A DNA stretch of 64,000 bases from assembly GCF_903969135.1 (NCBI RefSeq), contig NZ_LR824569.1, positions 4,609,001 to 4,673,000 on the forward strand, in the 5' to 3' direction. Below the pieces are notes generated by a model, which did not search any database, had not been told where the DNA came from, and saw only the letters and a program-made list of their open reading frames with translations. Both the position numbers and the translations under genes were made by a program. Positions 8,507 through 18,072 of this stretch are shown piece after piece (position 1 is the stretch's first letter; every line of letters begins with the position of its first letter). The DNA is from Chryseobacterium sp. JV274. GTDB taxonomy: Bacteria; Bacteroidota; Bacteroidia; Flavobacteriales; Weeksellaceae.

Positions 8507-10579
8507 TTAATATTTCAGCATTTCTTCAATCTTATTGCTGAGCTTTTCAGCATTGGGAAGCATTTCTTTTTCCAGGATCAGATTGATTGGTACAGCAGGT
8601 ACATCCAGTGATCCCATGGTTTCTACCGGTGCATCAAGATATTTGAAGCAGTTTTTGGAAATACGGTGGGCAAAAGCTTCTGCAAAAGAGTTATTAAGCT
8701 GTTCTTCAGTGAGAACGATACATTTTCCATGCGCTTTTACTCTTTCAAAAACAAGTTCTTCATCAAGAGGAATTAATGTTCTTAAATCAATCACCTCAAT
8801 TCTTCCATTGAAATTCTTAGCGGCTTCTTTAGCCCAGTAAACACCCATTCCGTAAGTAACCACTAATAAAGTTCTGCCTTTTTCAGTTTCATCTTTATCT
8901 GCTTCGATGATTACTTTTCCTTTTCCAAACGGAAGTACATAGTCTTCAGCAGGTTCTATTGTTTTCGCATCTTCAGTTCCCGGAACTTTACTCCAGTATA
9001 ATCCTTTGTGCTCCAGCATTACTACCGGATTCGGATCGTAATAAGCTGCTTTTAACAGACCTTTAAAGTCTGCTGCATTACTTGGATATGCTATTTTGAT
9101 TCCTTTGATATTGGCTAAAATACTTTCAACACTTCCACTGTGGTAGGGACCACCACCTCCGTATGCTCCGATAGGAACACGGATGATATTGCTTACAGGG
9201 AATTTTCCACCACTTAAATAGTTGGATTTTGAAATCTCTGTAATTAGCTGGTTGATTCCCGGATAAATATAATCTGCAAACTGAACCTCAACGATTGGTT
9301 TTAATCCTACAGCACTCATTCCGGCTGTAGATCCAATGATATAAGCTTCCTGAATTGCTGTATTGAATACCCTTTTGCTTCCGAATTTCTTTCCTAAAGT
9401 TACTGTTTCACGGAAAACCCCACCAATTCTTTCTCCAACATCCTGTCCGTAAAGAAGAGCTTCAGGGTGTTTCCACATCAATTCCTGTATCGCGTGGATG
9501 GCAGCATCTACCATCACAATTTTTTCTCCGTTGGCAGGTTCACGTGTTCCTGTTTCCTCTGTAATCGGAGTAGGGGCAAAAACATGCTGCATTACAGATT
9601 CTGGCTTCGGGTCTTCAGCGTTTTTAGCTCTTTCAAAAGCTTCTTCAGCTTCCAGGCGGGCCTTTTTTGTGATCTGCTTTAAAAGATCTTCATCAGTACC
9701 TGTTTCCAGTAAATGTTTTCTAAGGATTTCTCCCGGATCTTTAGCTCTGTGTTTAGTTAAATCTTCTTCGTCTCTATAGAATTCTCTTCTTACTCCGGAA
9801 GTATGATGCCCGATTAAAACAGTTTTTGCACAAACGACTAAAGGTTTTCTTTCCGTTCTTACAAAATCTACAGCTTTTTTCATCGCTTCGAAACTTTCCA
9901 CGAAATCTGTTCCGTCTACTCTCATTCTGCTTAATCCGGTGAATCCGGCAACAAAATCATAGGCATCGCAGGTTCTCGCTTCATCCTTCGTTACAGAAAT
10001 TCCCCATTCATTATCCTGTACAAGGAAAATAATAGGAAGCTGATGTAAAGCGGCAAACTGTAAAGCCTCACTCACTTCACCTTCTGTAACAGAATTGTCT
10101 CCAAGGCTGCAGACAACAACAGGGTTATTTTCGAACTCCTGAAGATTGAAATCCTGTATGTATTTGATTCCCTGAGCTACTCCTGTAGTAGGAATGGTTT
10201 GCATTCCGGTTGCGGAACTCTGGTGAACAATTTTGGGTTTGTTTTCATCCCTGCTTGAAGGATGGGAATAATAAGATCTTCCTCCTGAAAAAGGATCATC
10301 AGCTTTAGCCAGTAATTGAAGCATCAATTGATAAGGCTCAAAACCAATTCCCAAAAGAATACTTTCGTCTCTGTAATAAGGAGAAACCCAGTCTTCTTTC
10401 TTTAGCTGATAAGCTGTTGCAAGCTGGATGGCTTCATGGCCTCTTGAAGTACTATGAACATATTTACAGATATTTCTGTTTTCTTCGTAAATATCGGCCA
10501 TTGCTTTGGCCAGCATCATATGATTATACGCTTTGAGCAATATATCCTGAGAAACTTTTTCGTGAAGTGCATTTTCCAT
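8507..10579 (-). CDS. Fused alpha/beta E1 component of 2-oxoacid (probably branched-chain) dehydrogenase
   Basis: A thiamine-diphosphate-dependent decarboxylase with both E1 subunits on one 690-residue chain. I start it at the ATG complementary to 10577-10579 (MENALHEKVS), nine codons inside the longest frame, because the conserved helix begins there. The alpha half (about 1-335) carries the TPP/Mg motif GDNSVTEGE (160-168) closed by QDNEWGIS (188-195). The beta half (about 355-690) has LLYGQDVG, FADYIYPGINQL and GAYGGGGPYHSGS. This fused form is common in Bacteroidetes. With E2 and E3, encoded elsewhere, it would convert branched-chain 2-oxoacids to acyl-CoA primers for iso-fatty acids or for energy. 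Substrate is inferred. Confidence 0.88.
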   Translation of the reverse strand: MENALHEKVSQDILLKAYNHMMLAKAMADIYEENRNICKYVHSTSRGHEAIQLATAYQLKKEDWVSPYYRDESILLGIGFEPYQLMLQLLAKADDPFSGGRSYYSHPSSRDENKPKIVHQSSATGMQTIPTTGVAQGIKYIQDFNLQEFENNPVVVCSLGDNSVTEGEVSEALQFAALHQLPIIFLVQDNEWGISVTKDEARTCDAYDFVAGFTGLSRMRVDGTDFVESFEAMKKAVDFVRTERKPLVVCAKTVLIGHHTSGVRREFYRDEEDLTKHRAKDPGEILRKHLLETGTDEDLLKQITKKARLEAEEAFERAKNAEDPKPESVMQHVFAPTPITEETGTREPANGEKIVMVDAAIHAIQELMWKHPEALLYGQDVGERIGGVFRETVTLGKKFGSKRVFNTAIQEAYIIGSTAGMSAVGLKPIVEVQFADYIYPGINQLITEISKSNYLSGGKFPVSNIIRVPIGAYGGGGPYHSGSVESILANIKGIKIAYPSNAADFKGLLKAAYYDPNPVVMLEHKGLYWSKVPGTEDAKTIEPAEDYVLPFGKGKVIIEADKDETEKGRTLLVVTYGMGVYWAKEAAKNFNGRIEVIDLRTLIPLDEELVFERVKAHGKCIVLTEEQLNNSFAEAFAHRISKNCFKYLDAPVETMGSLDVPAVPINLILEKEMLPNAEKLSNKIEEMLKY

Positions 10580-10603
10580 AGGAAGCAAATATACACAAAA
10601 AAA

Positions 10604-10632
10604 CAAAATACTAACAACTGTTAGTATTTTGT
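10604..10632 (-). terminator. Terminator of the subtilase gene
   Basis: A hairpin with arms CAAAATACTAACA and TGTTAGTATTTTG lies between the subtilase stop (10655) and the E1 start (10579), so the two genes are probably separate units. Confidence 0.7.
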
Positions 10633-10654
10633 ATAAAATCTTTGTAGATATAGG

Positions 10655-12796
10655 TTATTCCTTGATCACTTTTTTAGAAATAACATCTTTGTCTGTTTTT
10701 ACTTCAATGATGTAAATTCCTTTTGTATATGTGGATAAATCTATCTGTTCTTTATCATTGTTGATGATTCCGTTTTGTAGTTTTTTACCTGTAAGATCAT
10801 ATACATTGAAAGTAGATTTTTTAGGTGCTTTCAGGATATTTGTAAAGTCCTTTGTAACTGTAGGTGCTATTGCCAGATTATTAAGAGGATTTGCAGCTTC
10901 TCTGGTTCCTAATAACTCGGTAAACCCTGTTGTGATAATAGAGTAGTTTTGAGGAGCATTTCCGCCTGCATTGTTTTTAAGTATCCCTTTATTTGTGATC
11001 TCTATTTTATAAGTTCTTCCGGCAACCGGAGTATCAATCACAACCTGTTCAACATTATCTACGGTATTATCTCCTTTAGTAGCCGGAGTCATTGGGTTGT
11101 TGGCATCCAGTTTCCATGGGTAATAAACAGTATTGGTAGTAGTGTCTGTGATTTTTAGATCCAGGTCATTAATCAGTTTGGAACCTCTGTTATTGTAAAT
11201 ATTATTCCATTGATTGGTAAAGTTGGTGAACTCAGGATCTACCCATGATATGGTAACTTTTAACGGCTCTGAACCTGATGCTTTTACTGTTTTTACATTG
11301 GCAACTCCGCTGTTTAATGTTTCATCATTAAAGATAATACTGTTGTTGGATTTCCCTACAAGAAGTTCTGCTCCTTTTTTTGCATCAATAAATCCCCAGC
11401 CAAATTGTGGGTCAGGGCCTATATTTCCTGCTTCTTTTGCTGAGTGTACCATTAAGGTTTTTGCCGATGCAGCATTTAATAAACTTCCGGAAAATAGTTG
11501 TTTGTTAATCTGTATCCAAAGTCCAATAATACCTGTCACAACAGGTGCAGAATAAGAAGTTCCGTCTCCTATATCGATTTTGCTGCCTCCTGTAGCATTA
11601 TTGTCTGTCCATGCACTGGCAACACTTGTTCCTACAGCGGTAATATCCGGTTTGATACCTCCGTCGTCTCTTGGTCCGGCACTGCTGTAAGAGGAATGAA
11701 TAACATCTGAAGAACTTGTGTATCTTCCGTCATTAGTTGTAATTCTATCTGCTGCTGCTACAACGATAATGTTTTTTCCGAGAGACCCAATCCCTATACA
11801 GTCATATCCCTGTGCACAATTGTTTTGAGGTAATGTATCAGTTGCTGTGAATTCAACTAAATTTCCCGAATTATCTTTATAATACTTTTTATAAGTGCTT
11901 GTATCAGCGCTAGGCCCTTCACCAAATGAGTTTCCTGCAGATTTTACGATGATATATGAGGGGTTGTTGTATACAATCTGGTCATAGTCACGATCATTCG
12001 TATGATAAGTTCCCTGAGCATCAAAGGTATTATTTGGGCTTGAAAACGCCCCATTCCATACCCATGAAGGTTCATTATTAATCAGCTGGGGGTCAGCCCA
12101 TCCCTGATTGGTTCCGTAAGAATGATTGGAAATGTTAGGTTGAGCCGTTGTAATTTTTTGAAATACTGTTTTTGGGGTAGTTTCGCCGTCCAGAACAGAA
12201 GTTCCAAAAGCATAGGCATCTATAGTAGAATTAGGTGCAATTCCTTTGAAATTAACCTGTCTTGTTGTACCATTCGTAAATGTTACGGTATATGGGTAAT
12301 CTTTTGCTCCTATAAAACTGGAAACAGCTGTTGCGTGGTCGCCATAATTGACAGTGCTGCTTTCTTTATTCGTTATTCTATTCGGTAAATTGTTAAAAAA
12401 AACGTGACCAGCAAATACTCTTGCTACACCGGATGAGGTACTTCCGTCGAAAATAGTGAACTTAATACCTTCGCCGTTAAAAGATCCCGTTAAACCTGTA
12501 ATAGTTCCTCCCTGTAAAAAATCAGAATTGGAGTTTTTAATCTGATCCATGTCATGAGCTTGAAAAAAATAGGGTCTGTTATCAGGTAAAAACCCTGCCA
12601 GATTGGTTCTTTGCTGCTCAATCTCTTTTAAAACTTCAGGAGTTTTGTTAGAGCCATATCGTTTAGATACATAAGAATCAAACCTTTCATTGTTGTCTAT
12701 TCTTTGGCGTTCTAATTGACTGTTTAATTCTTCATTGTTTTGCGCACTTGCTAATGTAATAATCAATGTGCTGATTAAAAGTAATTGTTTCTTCAT
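10655..12796 (-). CDS. Secreted S8 (subtilisin-like) serine peptidase with T9SS type A sorting domain
   Basis: A 713-residue exported peptidase. The signal peptide is MKKQLLLISTLIITLASAQ (1-19). The peptidase domain shows the Asp of IFDGS (117), the His of YGDHATAVSS (154), the oxyanion Asn of SAGNS (289) and the nucleophile Ser of DGTSYSAP (414). A beta-rich P/CUB-like region follows (about 490-630). The last 75 residues (NLAIAPTV...FNVYDLTGKKL...GIYIIEVKTDKDVISKKVIKE) match a type A T9SS sorting domain, so it should cross the outer membrane through PorSS and be cut or anchored outside. A role in extracellular protein digestion is likely. It is monocistronic, with a terminator after the stop. 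Confidence 0.92.
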   Translation of the reverse strand: MKKQLLLISTLIITLASAQNNEELNSQLERQRIDNNERFDSYVSKRYGSNKTPEVLKEIEQQRTNLAGFLPDNRPYFFQAHDMDQIKNSNSDFLQGGTITGLTGSFNGEGIKFTIFDGSTSSGVARVFAGHVFFNNLPNRITNKESSTVNYGDHATAVSSFIGAKDYPYTVTFTNGTTRQVNFKGIAPNSTIDAYAFGTSVLDGETTPKTVFQKITTAQPNISNHSYGTNQGWADPQLINNEPSWVWNGAFSSPNNTFDAQGTYHTNDRDYDQIVYNNPSYIIVKSAGNSFGEGPSADTSTYKKYYKDNSGNLVEFTATDTLPQNNCAQGYDCIGIGSLGKNIIVVAAADRITTNDGRYTSSSDVIHSSYSSAGPRDDGGIKPDITAVGTSVASAWTDNNATGGSKIDIGDGTSYSAPVVTGIIGLWIQINKQLFSGSLLNAASAKTLMVHSAKEAGNIGPDPQFGWGFIDAKKGAELLVGKSNNSIIFNDETLNSGVANVKTVKASGSEPLKVTISWVDPEFTNFTNQWNNIYNNRGSKLINDLDLKITDTTTNTVYYPWKLDANNPMTPATKGDNTVDNVEQVVIDTPVAGRTYKIEITNKGILKNNAGGNAPQNYSIITTGFTELLGTREAANPLNNLAIAPTVTKDFTNILKAPKKSTFNVYDLTGKKLQNGIINNDKEQIDLSTYTKGIYIIEVKTDKDVISKKVIKE

Positions 12797-13003
12797 TTTT
12801 GAGTAATAAATTGTAAAAATTATAGTTAATCAAATTTATAGCAAAAAACTGATAACTAGTTAGTTTTGGTAGATAATTCTAATTTTTTTAATAATATTTT
12901 AATATTTTATTTCATTCTTGTTTGAGTTGTTTATTTTTTTAATAAAATGTAATGATTTTGTTATTGTGAATAGGGTTTATTCTTTATGTTTAGTATAAAC
13001 TAA

Positions 13004-13032
13004 TTGGAAAAAATGGAGTAACTTTACATTCT
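13004..13032 (+). promoter_or_regulatory. Possible promoter of dnaE
   Basis: TTG at 13004-13006 and TACATTCT at 13025-13032, with an 18-bp spacer, resemble the Bacteroidetes TTG/TAnnTTTG promoter. The start codon lies 26 bp further on. Confidence 0.35.
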
Positions 13033-13058
13033 CTTTTATAAAAAAGTTAGAACATTAT

Positions 13059-16000
13059 ATGTATTTAATTTTTGACACAGAAACAACAGGTTTACCAAAA
13101 AATTTCAACGCTCCGCTTTCAGATTCGGAAAACTGGCCAAGAATGGTTCAGATAGCATGGCAGGTACACGATGATGACGGAAATTTAGTTGAAAACCAGG
13201 ATTATATAATAAAACCTGAAGGATATGATATTCCCTTCAATGCAGCCCGTATTCACGGAATTACAACGAAAATTGCCAATGAAGAAGGCCGTGACCTTGA
13301 AGAAGTTTTAAATGAATTTGCTGAAGTCTTAGATAGAGTAAGAGTCGTTTCCGGACACAATGTGGAATTCGATTACAATATCGTTGGAGCAGAATTTTAC
13401 AGAAAAAATCTTAAAGATAATCTACAGGAAAAACCCAAAGCGGATACCATGATTTTGGGAACCGACTTCTGTCAGCTAGGCGGAGGAAGGGGAGGGAGAT
13501 ATAAATCTCCGAAACTTGAAGAACTTTATGAAAAGCTTTATGGAAGCAAATTTGATGAGGCACATAATGCTGCTGCCGACGTAAATGCTACGGCAAGAGC
13601 TTTTTTTGAAATGATAAGAATTGGAGTTGTTCCCGCGGAAACATTAAAGATTTCTGAGGATCAGCTGGCGTATTTCAAGAGCCTTTATCCCGATCCGATA
13701 AAACCTTTCAATATTGTTATCAGAAGGCAGGTTGCAGATTTTCATAATAAGAAAAAGCAGCAGGATTTCGGAAGTGTTGATGAAATTGATCTGGGTAAAT
13801 ATTTCAATTTTGACAATCACAGTGTTTTCTCAACATTAATGGCGACTTCCAGCATTAATGATTTAATTAAAAAAGCTACGGATGACAATTTCCCTGCCGT
13901 TGGAATGGTGGATTTGGGAAATATGATGGGTGCCTTTAAATTTGTTTCAGCAATTGAAGGTGCAAATAGTGACCGCGCAAAAAAACATAAAGAATATTTA
14001 GCAAAAAAACAGGAAGCAGAAGAAAACGGAGAAGAATTTAATGAGGCTGAGCCTGTTTCAGAGCCTTTAGTTCCTGTTGTAGGCTGTGAATTTTATATTT
14101 CAGACCGTTACGAACAGAAGCAGTTTACCAAAGATGATCCTGACAGAAGAACGCAGGTGGTTTTATTAGCGAAAGATTTTGAAGGATATAAAAACCTGGC
14201 AAAACTTTCAAGTATCGGATTCTTAAAAGGATTTTATTTTGGAGTTCCAAGGATCAGCCGTGAATTGATTGCTGAATATAAAAAGGGTTTAATTGCTCTG
14301 ACTTCCGGAATTCTGGGAGATATTCCGGATGCTATTTTAAATACCGGTGAGCAAAAAGGGGAGGAGCTTTTCAAATGGTGGAAAGATACTTTTGAAGATG
14401 ACTTTTATGTTCAGATTCAAAATCATAAACTACCTGAAGAAGAGCATTTAAATGATGTTTTACTGCATTTTGCAGATAAATATAATGTTAAGATTTTAGC
14501 CCAGAACGAAACTTTTTATACCAATAAAGACGATTCTAATATTCAGGATATTGTAAGCTGTATTAAAGACGGAGAAAAATTGACAACTCCTGTCGGAAAA
14601 GGCTTTGGAAAGAGAAGAGGATTAGCTACAGGAGAATATTACATCAAAAATTCTGATGAAATAAAAGAAACTTTTTTAGCGTATCCTGATGCTTTTGATG
14701 CTTATGAAGAATTCACTGCGAAATTTAAGCCTTATACATTAAAAAGAGATGTTTTACTTCCAAAATTCGATATTCCGGAAGAATTTATTCATGCTGAAGA
14801 TGATATTGATGGAGGGAAACGTGGTGAAATGGCATATTTGACGCATTTAACATATGAAGGAGCGAAAAAAAGATATGCAGATACCGGAATTACAGCCGAA
14901 ATTAAAGAACGTTTAGATTTTGAACTGGAAGTAGTTGCTAACACAGGGTATCCAGGTTATTTCCTGATTGTGCAGGATTTTTGTAATGAAGCAAGAAAAA
15001 TGGGGGTTTGGGTTGGTCCCGGCCGTGGTTCTGCTGCAGGTTCTGCCGTAGCATATTGTACAGGAATTACCAATGTGGATCCTATTAAATATGATTTGCT
15101 TTTTGAAAGATTTTTGAATCCGGAAAGGGTTTCCATGCCGGATATTGATATTGACTTTGATGATGAAGGCCGTGATAAAATTATCAAATGGGTAGTTGAA
15201 AAATACGGTAAAAATCAGGTCGCACAGATTATTACGTACTCTGTTTTAGGAGGAAAATCTGCGATTAAAGATGCGGGAAGAGTGCTTGATGTTCCGATTC
15301 CGGATACAAATAATATTGCAAAATTAATTCCGCCAAGCCCGGGAATGAATATTGCAAAAGCTTTATCTAAATATGATAAATTAAAACCGGAAGAACAGAT
15401 GCTTGTTGATGAAATGAGATATGTTCTGAATAGCCCGGATGATGCCCGTCATGACGTACTTTCGAGTGCGAAAAAAATGGAAGGCTGTATCAGGAATACA
15501 GGTATTCATGCCTGTGGGGTGATTATTACTCCGGAAGATGTAAGTAATCTTGTACCCGTAACTATTGCTGCAAAAGATGCGGATATTCTGGTTTCACAGT
15601 TTGATAACTCCGTGGCGGAAAGTGCAGGTCTTCTGAAAATGGACTTCCTTGGGTTGAGGACGTTGACGATCATTAAAGATGCATTGAAACTGGTAAAAGC
15701 AAGACATGGCTTAGACATTGATCCGGATCTTATTCCGCTTGATGATACGAAGACCTATCAATTATTTAAAGAAGGGAGGACAGTAGGGATTTTCCAGTAC
15801 GAAAGTCCCGGAATGCAAAAATACATGAGGGAGCTTAAACCAACGGTTTTTGCTGACCTTATTGCAATGAATGCCCTGTATCGTCCGGGGCCGATTAAAT
15901 ATATTCCAAATTTCATTAATAGAAAGCACGGAATTGAAGAGATCGTTTATGACCTACCGGAAACAGAAGAATATTTAAGAGAAACATACGGGATTACCGT

Positions 16001-17726
16001 TTATCAGGAGCAGGTAATGCTTTTGTCCCAGAAGCTGGCTAATTTTACAAAAGGTGAAGCTGATACTTTGAGAAAAGCGATGGGTAAAAAGCAGATCGAT
16101 GTCCTTAATAAAATGTACCCGAAATTCATTGAAGGAGGTAGAAAAAATAACCTGAATGAAGAAAGGTTGGAGAAAATCTGGAATGACTGGAAAGCCTTTG
16201 CGGAATATGCCTTCAATAAATCTCACTCCACTTGTTACGCATTTATTGCTTACCAGACAGCCTATCTGAAAGCCAATTATCCTGCAGAATATATGGCGAG
16301 TGTGATGAGTAATAACATTAACAATACGGATTCAATTACCATGTTTATGGAGGATTGCAAAAGTATGGGAGTAGATGTATTAGGACCGGATGTGAATGAA
16401 TCTCAATATAAATTCTCTGTAAACGAAAAAGGACAGATCCGTTTTGGGTTGGGAGCAATCAAAGGGATTGGAGAAGGGCCGAGTGAAGGAATTACACGGG
16501 AAAGAACGAACGGAAGATTCAAAAATATTTATGATTTTTTTGAAAGAATTCTGCCTTCGCAAATGAATAAAAGAGTAGCGGAAAGTTTGGTGCTTGCAGG
16601 AGCTTTTGATGAATTGGATTCTTTCCACAGAGGTCAATATTTTGATATTGATATGGCCGGAAGAACGAATCTTGAAAGATTGATCAGATACGGACAAAGT
16701 TTCCAGGAGAGTAAAAATGAGATGGAACATTCTCTTTTTGCGGATTTTGCAGAGGAAGTTCAGATTGAGCAGCCGAAACTGGCACCCTGCCCGGAATGGC
16801 CAAACATGCATAAACTTAATAAAGAAAAAGAAACGATCGGATTTTATCTTTCTGCACATCCGCTGGATGAATTTAAATACCAATATCAGTTTATGCAGGG
16901 GCAGCTTTCCAAAAAGTCAGTGTTGGAGAAGGATGAGGAAAAAGCAGTTATAGATGAAGCTCCTATTCTTGAAAAAGACTCTATTGATGAGGTTGCGGAT
17001 CTTGTGGAAATTGTTTCTGATGACATCGTTGCCGGTGAAGAGGAAGAAGTTATAGAAGAAGTTACAAAAAAAGCTGAACCGAAAGGAGTTTTTCATTTTT
17101 TGAATCTTGATGAAGTGGATGCCTATAAAGAGCAGGCTTTTGCAAATAAACAGGAAGAACTTTTTGAAGAAAAGAAAAAAGACTGGAAAACCTTACAAAA
17201 AGAAAGAGAAAACGGCGGTGGTGGAAAAGAATATACTGTTGCCGGTCTGATTACGGAATATGTGGTGAAAGATGGTTTCAGGAGTGGCGAAAAAGTAGCT
17301 TTTGTTACCCTGGAAGATTATTCGGGATCGTATTCATTCAGATTGGGAGACAGGGATTATATGAGGCTGAAGGAAAAGCTGGAGGTACAGAGGTTTGTTA
17401 TTTTCAAAATAAAATTTGCTCAGGTGAAGGATGGAAGAGTCTTTGTTAATGTAAATGATGTTATAGAACTGCAGGAAGCATTTGAAAGGTTTGCTAAGAG
17501 TATATCTCTGGTCATGGATGTTATGGATGTAAGAGCTGAAGATCTGGACTTTTTCAGAACAGTACTTGATAGAAATAAAGGAAATCAAAAGCTGAAGTTC
17601 TTTATCAAAAATCTTGAGGATGATTCCCATATCGAAGTACAGTCTATGAAGCATTCGGTAGATCTGAATGGAGACTTGATTAAAGAAATCCAGCTTCTTA
17701 ATAAATATGAATTTTATTTAAATTAG
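13059..17726 (+). CDS. dnaE: DNA polymerase III alpha subunit fused to an N-terminal DnaQ-like exonuclease
   Basis: The 1555-residue replicative polymerase. Residues 1 to about 190 form a DEDDh 3'-5' exonuclease: FDTETTGL (Asp6, Glu8), SGHNVEFDYN and HNAAADVNATA. A PHP-like region starts near 245, but its metal motif reads NHSVFS and looks incomplete. The polymerase core has GPGRGSAAGS, PDIDIDFDDEGR (catalytic Asp695 and Asp697) and KMDFLGLRTL (Asp862). YALYRPGP-like, helix-hairpin and OB-fold regions follow (OB at about 1385-1470). An acidic linker of low conservation (about 1290-1350) separates finger and OB parts. Fusion of proofreading and polymerase activities is seen in other Bacteroidetes. 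The length fits that group, compared with about 1160 in E. coli. Confidence 0.95.
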   Translation: MYLIFDTETTGLPKNFNAPLSDSENWPRMVQIAWQVHDDDGNLVENQDYIIKPEGYDIPFNAARIHGITTKIANEEGRDLEEVLNEFAEVLDRVRVVSGHNVEFDYNIVGAEFYRKNLKDNLQEKPKADTMILGTDFCQLGGGRGGRYKSPKLEELYEKLYGSKFDEAHNAAADVNATARAFFEMIRIGVVPAETLKISEDQLAYFKSLYPDPIKPFNIVIRRQVADFHNKKKQQDFGSVDEIDLGKYFNFDNHSVFSTLMATSSINDLIKKATDDNFPAVGMVDLGNMMGAFKFVSAIEGANSDRAKKHKEYLAKKQEAEENGEEFNEAEPVSEPLVPVVGCEFYISDRYEQKQFTKDDPDRRTQVVLLAKDFEGYKNLAKLSSIGFLKGFYFGVPRISRELIAEYKKGLIALTSGILGDIPDAILNTGEQKGEELFKWWKDTFEDDFYVQIQNHKLPEEEHLNDVLLHFADKYNVKILAQNETFYTNKDDSNIQDIVSCIKDGEKLTTPVGKGFGKRRGLATGEYYIKNSDEIKETFLAYPDAFDAYEEFTAKFKPYTLKRDVLLPKFDIPEEFIHAEDDIDGGKRGEMAYLTHLTYEGAKKRYADTGITAEIKERLDFELEVVANTGYPGYFLIVQDFCNEARKMGVWVGPGRGSAAGSAVAYCTGITNVDPIKYDLLFERFLNPERVSMPDIDIDFDDEGRDKIIKWVVEKYGKNQVAQIITYSVLGGKSAIKDAGRVLDVPIPDTNNIAKLIPPSPGMNIAKALSKYDKLKPEEQMLVDEMRYVLNSPDDARHDVLSSAKKMEGCIRNTGIHACGVIITPEDVSNLVPVTIAAKDADILVSQFDNSVAESAGLLKMDFLGLRTLTIIKDALKLVKARHGLDIDPDLIPLDDTKTYQLFKEGRTVGIFQYESPGMQKYMRELKPTVFADLIAMNALYRPGPIKYIPNFINRKHGIEEIVYDLPETEEYLRETYGITVYQEQVMLLSQKLANFTKGEADTLRKAMGKKQIDVLNKMYPKFIEGGRKNNLNEERLEKIWNDWKAFAEYAFNKSHSTCYAFIAYQTAYLKANYPAEYMASVMSNNINNTDSITMFMEDCKSMGVDVLGPDVNESQYKFSVNEKGQIRFGLGAIKGIGEGPSEGITRERTNGRFKNIYDFFERILPSQMNKRVAESLVLAGAFDELDSFHRGQYFDIDMAGRTNLERLIRYGQSFQESKNEMEHSLFADFAEEVQIEQPKLAPCPEWPNMHKLNKEKETIGFYLSAHPLDEFKYQYQFMQGQLSKKSVLEKDEEKAVIDEAPILEKDSIDEVADLVEIVSDDIVAGEEEEVIEEVTKKAEPKGVFHFLNLDEVDAYKEQAFANKQEELFEEKKKDWKTLQKERENGGGGKEYTVAGLITEYVVKDGFRSGEKVAFVTLEDYSGSYSFRLGDRDYMRLKEKLEVQRFVIFKIKFAQVKDGRVFVNVNDVIELQEAFERFAKSISLVMDVMDVRAEDLDFFRTVLDRNKGNQKLKFFIKNLEDDSHIEVQSMKHSVDLNGDLIKEIQLLNKYEFYLN

Positions 17727-18072
17727 AAAAAAATATATAATAATATAGAGAGTGGTCAAAAGCCACTCTTTTTTTGTTTACATATTGAGAGTATTGATGA
17801 AAATTTATAAATAGTTTTTTGTGTTAAATAGAAAAATTTTCTGAAGTCTATTTTAATGATATAGTAATTTAAATAATTGATTGTTAGTGTTTTGGTATTT
17901 TTCAACATATTGCGAAATAATTATTAAATTAAATAAACGTTTGATTTTATTATATTTTAATGCTGTTTTTTATGTGTTTTTGTTTAATGTTTTGTGATAA
18001 TTTTTGATTTTTAATTTAAAATATAAATTAATATTTATACATTTACCGTCCTAACTTTTATTATTACTATTT
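17727..18072. other. A/T-rich intergenic region
   Basis: Apart from the dnaE terminator at its left end, this 346-bp stretch shows no gene. It is very A/T-rich and must carry the promoter of the following T9SS gene; TACATTTA at 18038-18045 is a possible -7 box without a well-spaced -33 TTG. Confidence 0.6.
17749..17776 (+). terminator. dnaE terminator
   Basis: A hairpin AGAGTGG / CCACTCT followed by seven T residues lies 22 bp after the dnaE stop. Confidence 0.85.

Noticed and set aside
16380..16883. 167-codon minus-strand frame within dnaE
   Set aside because: It lies entirely within the conserved polymerase gene in another frame, and its composition is a shadow of that gene.
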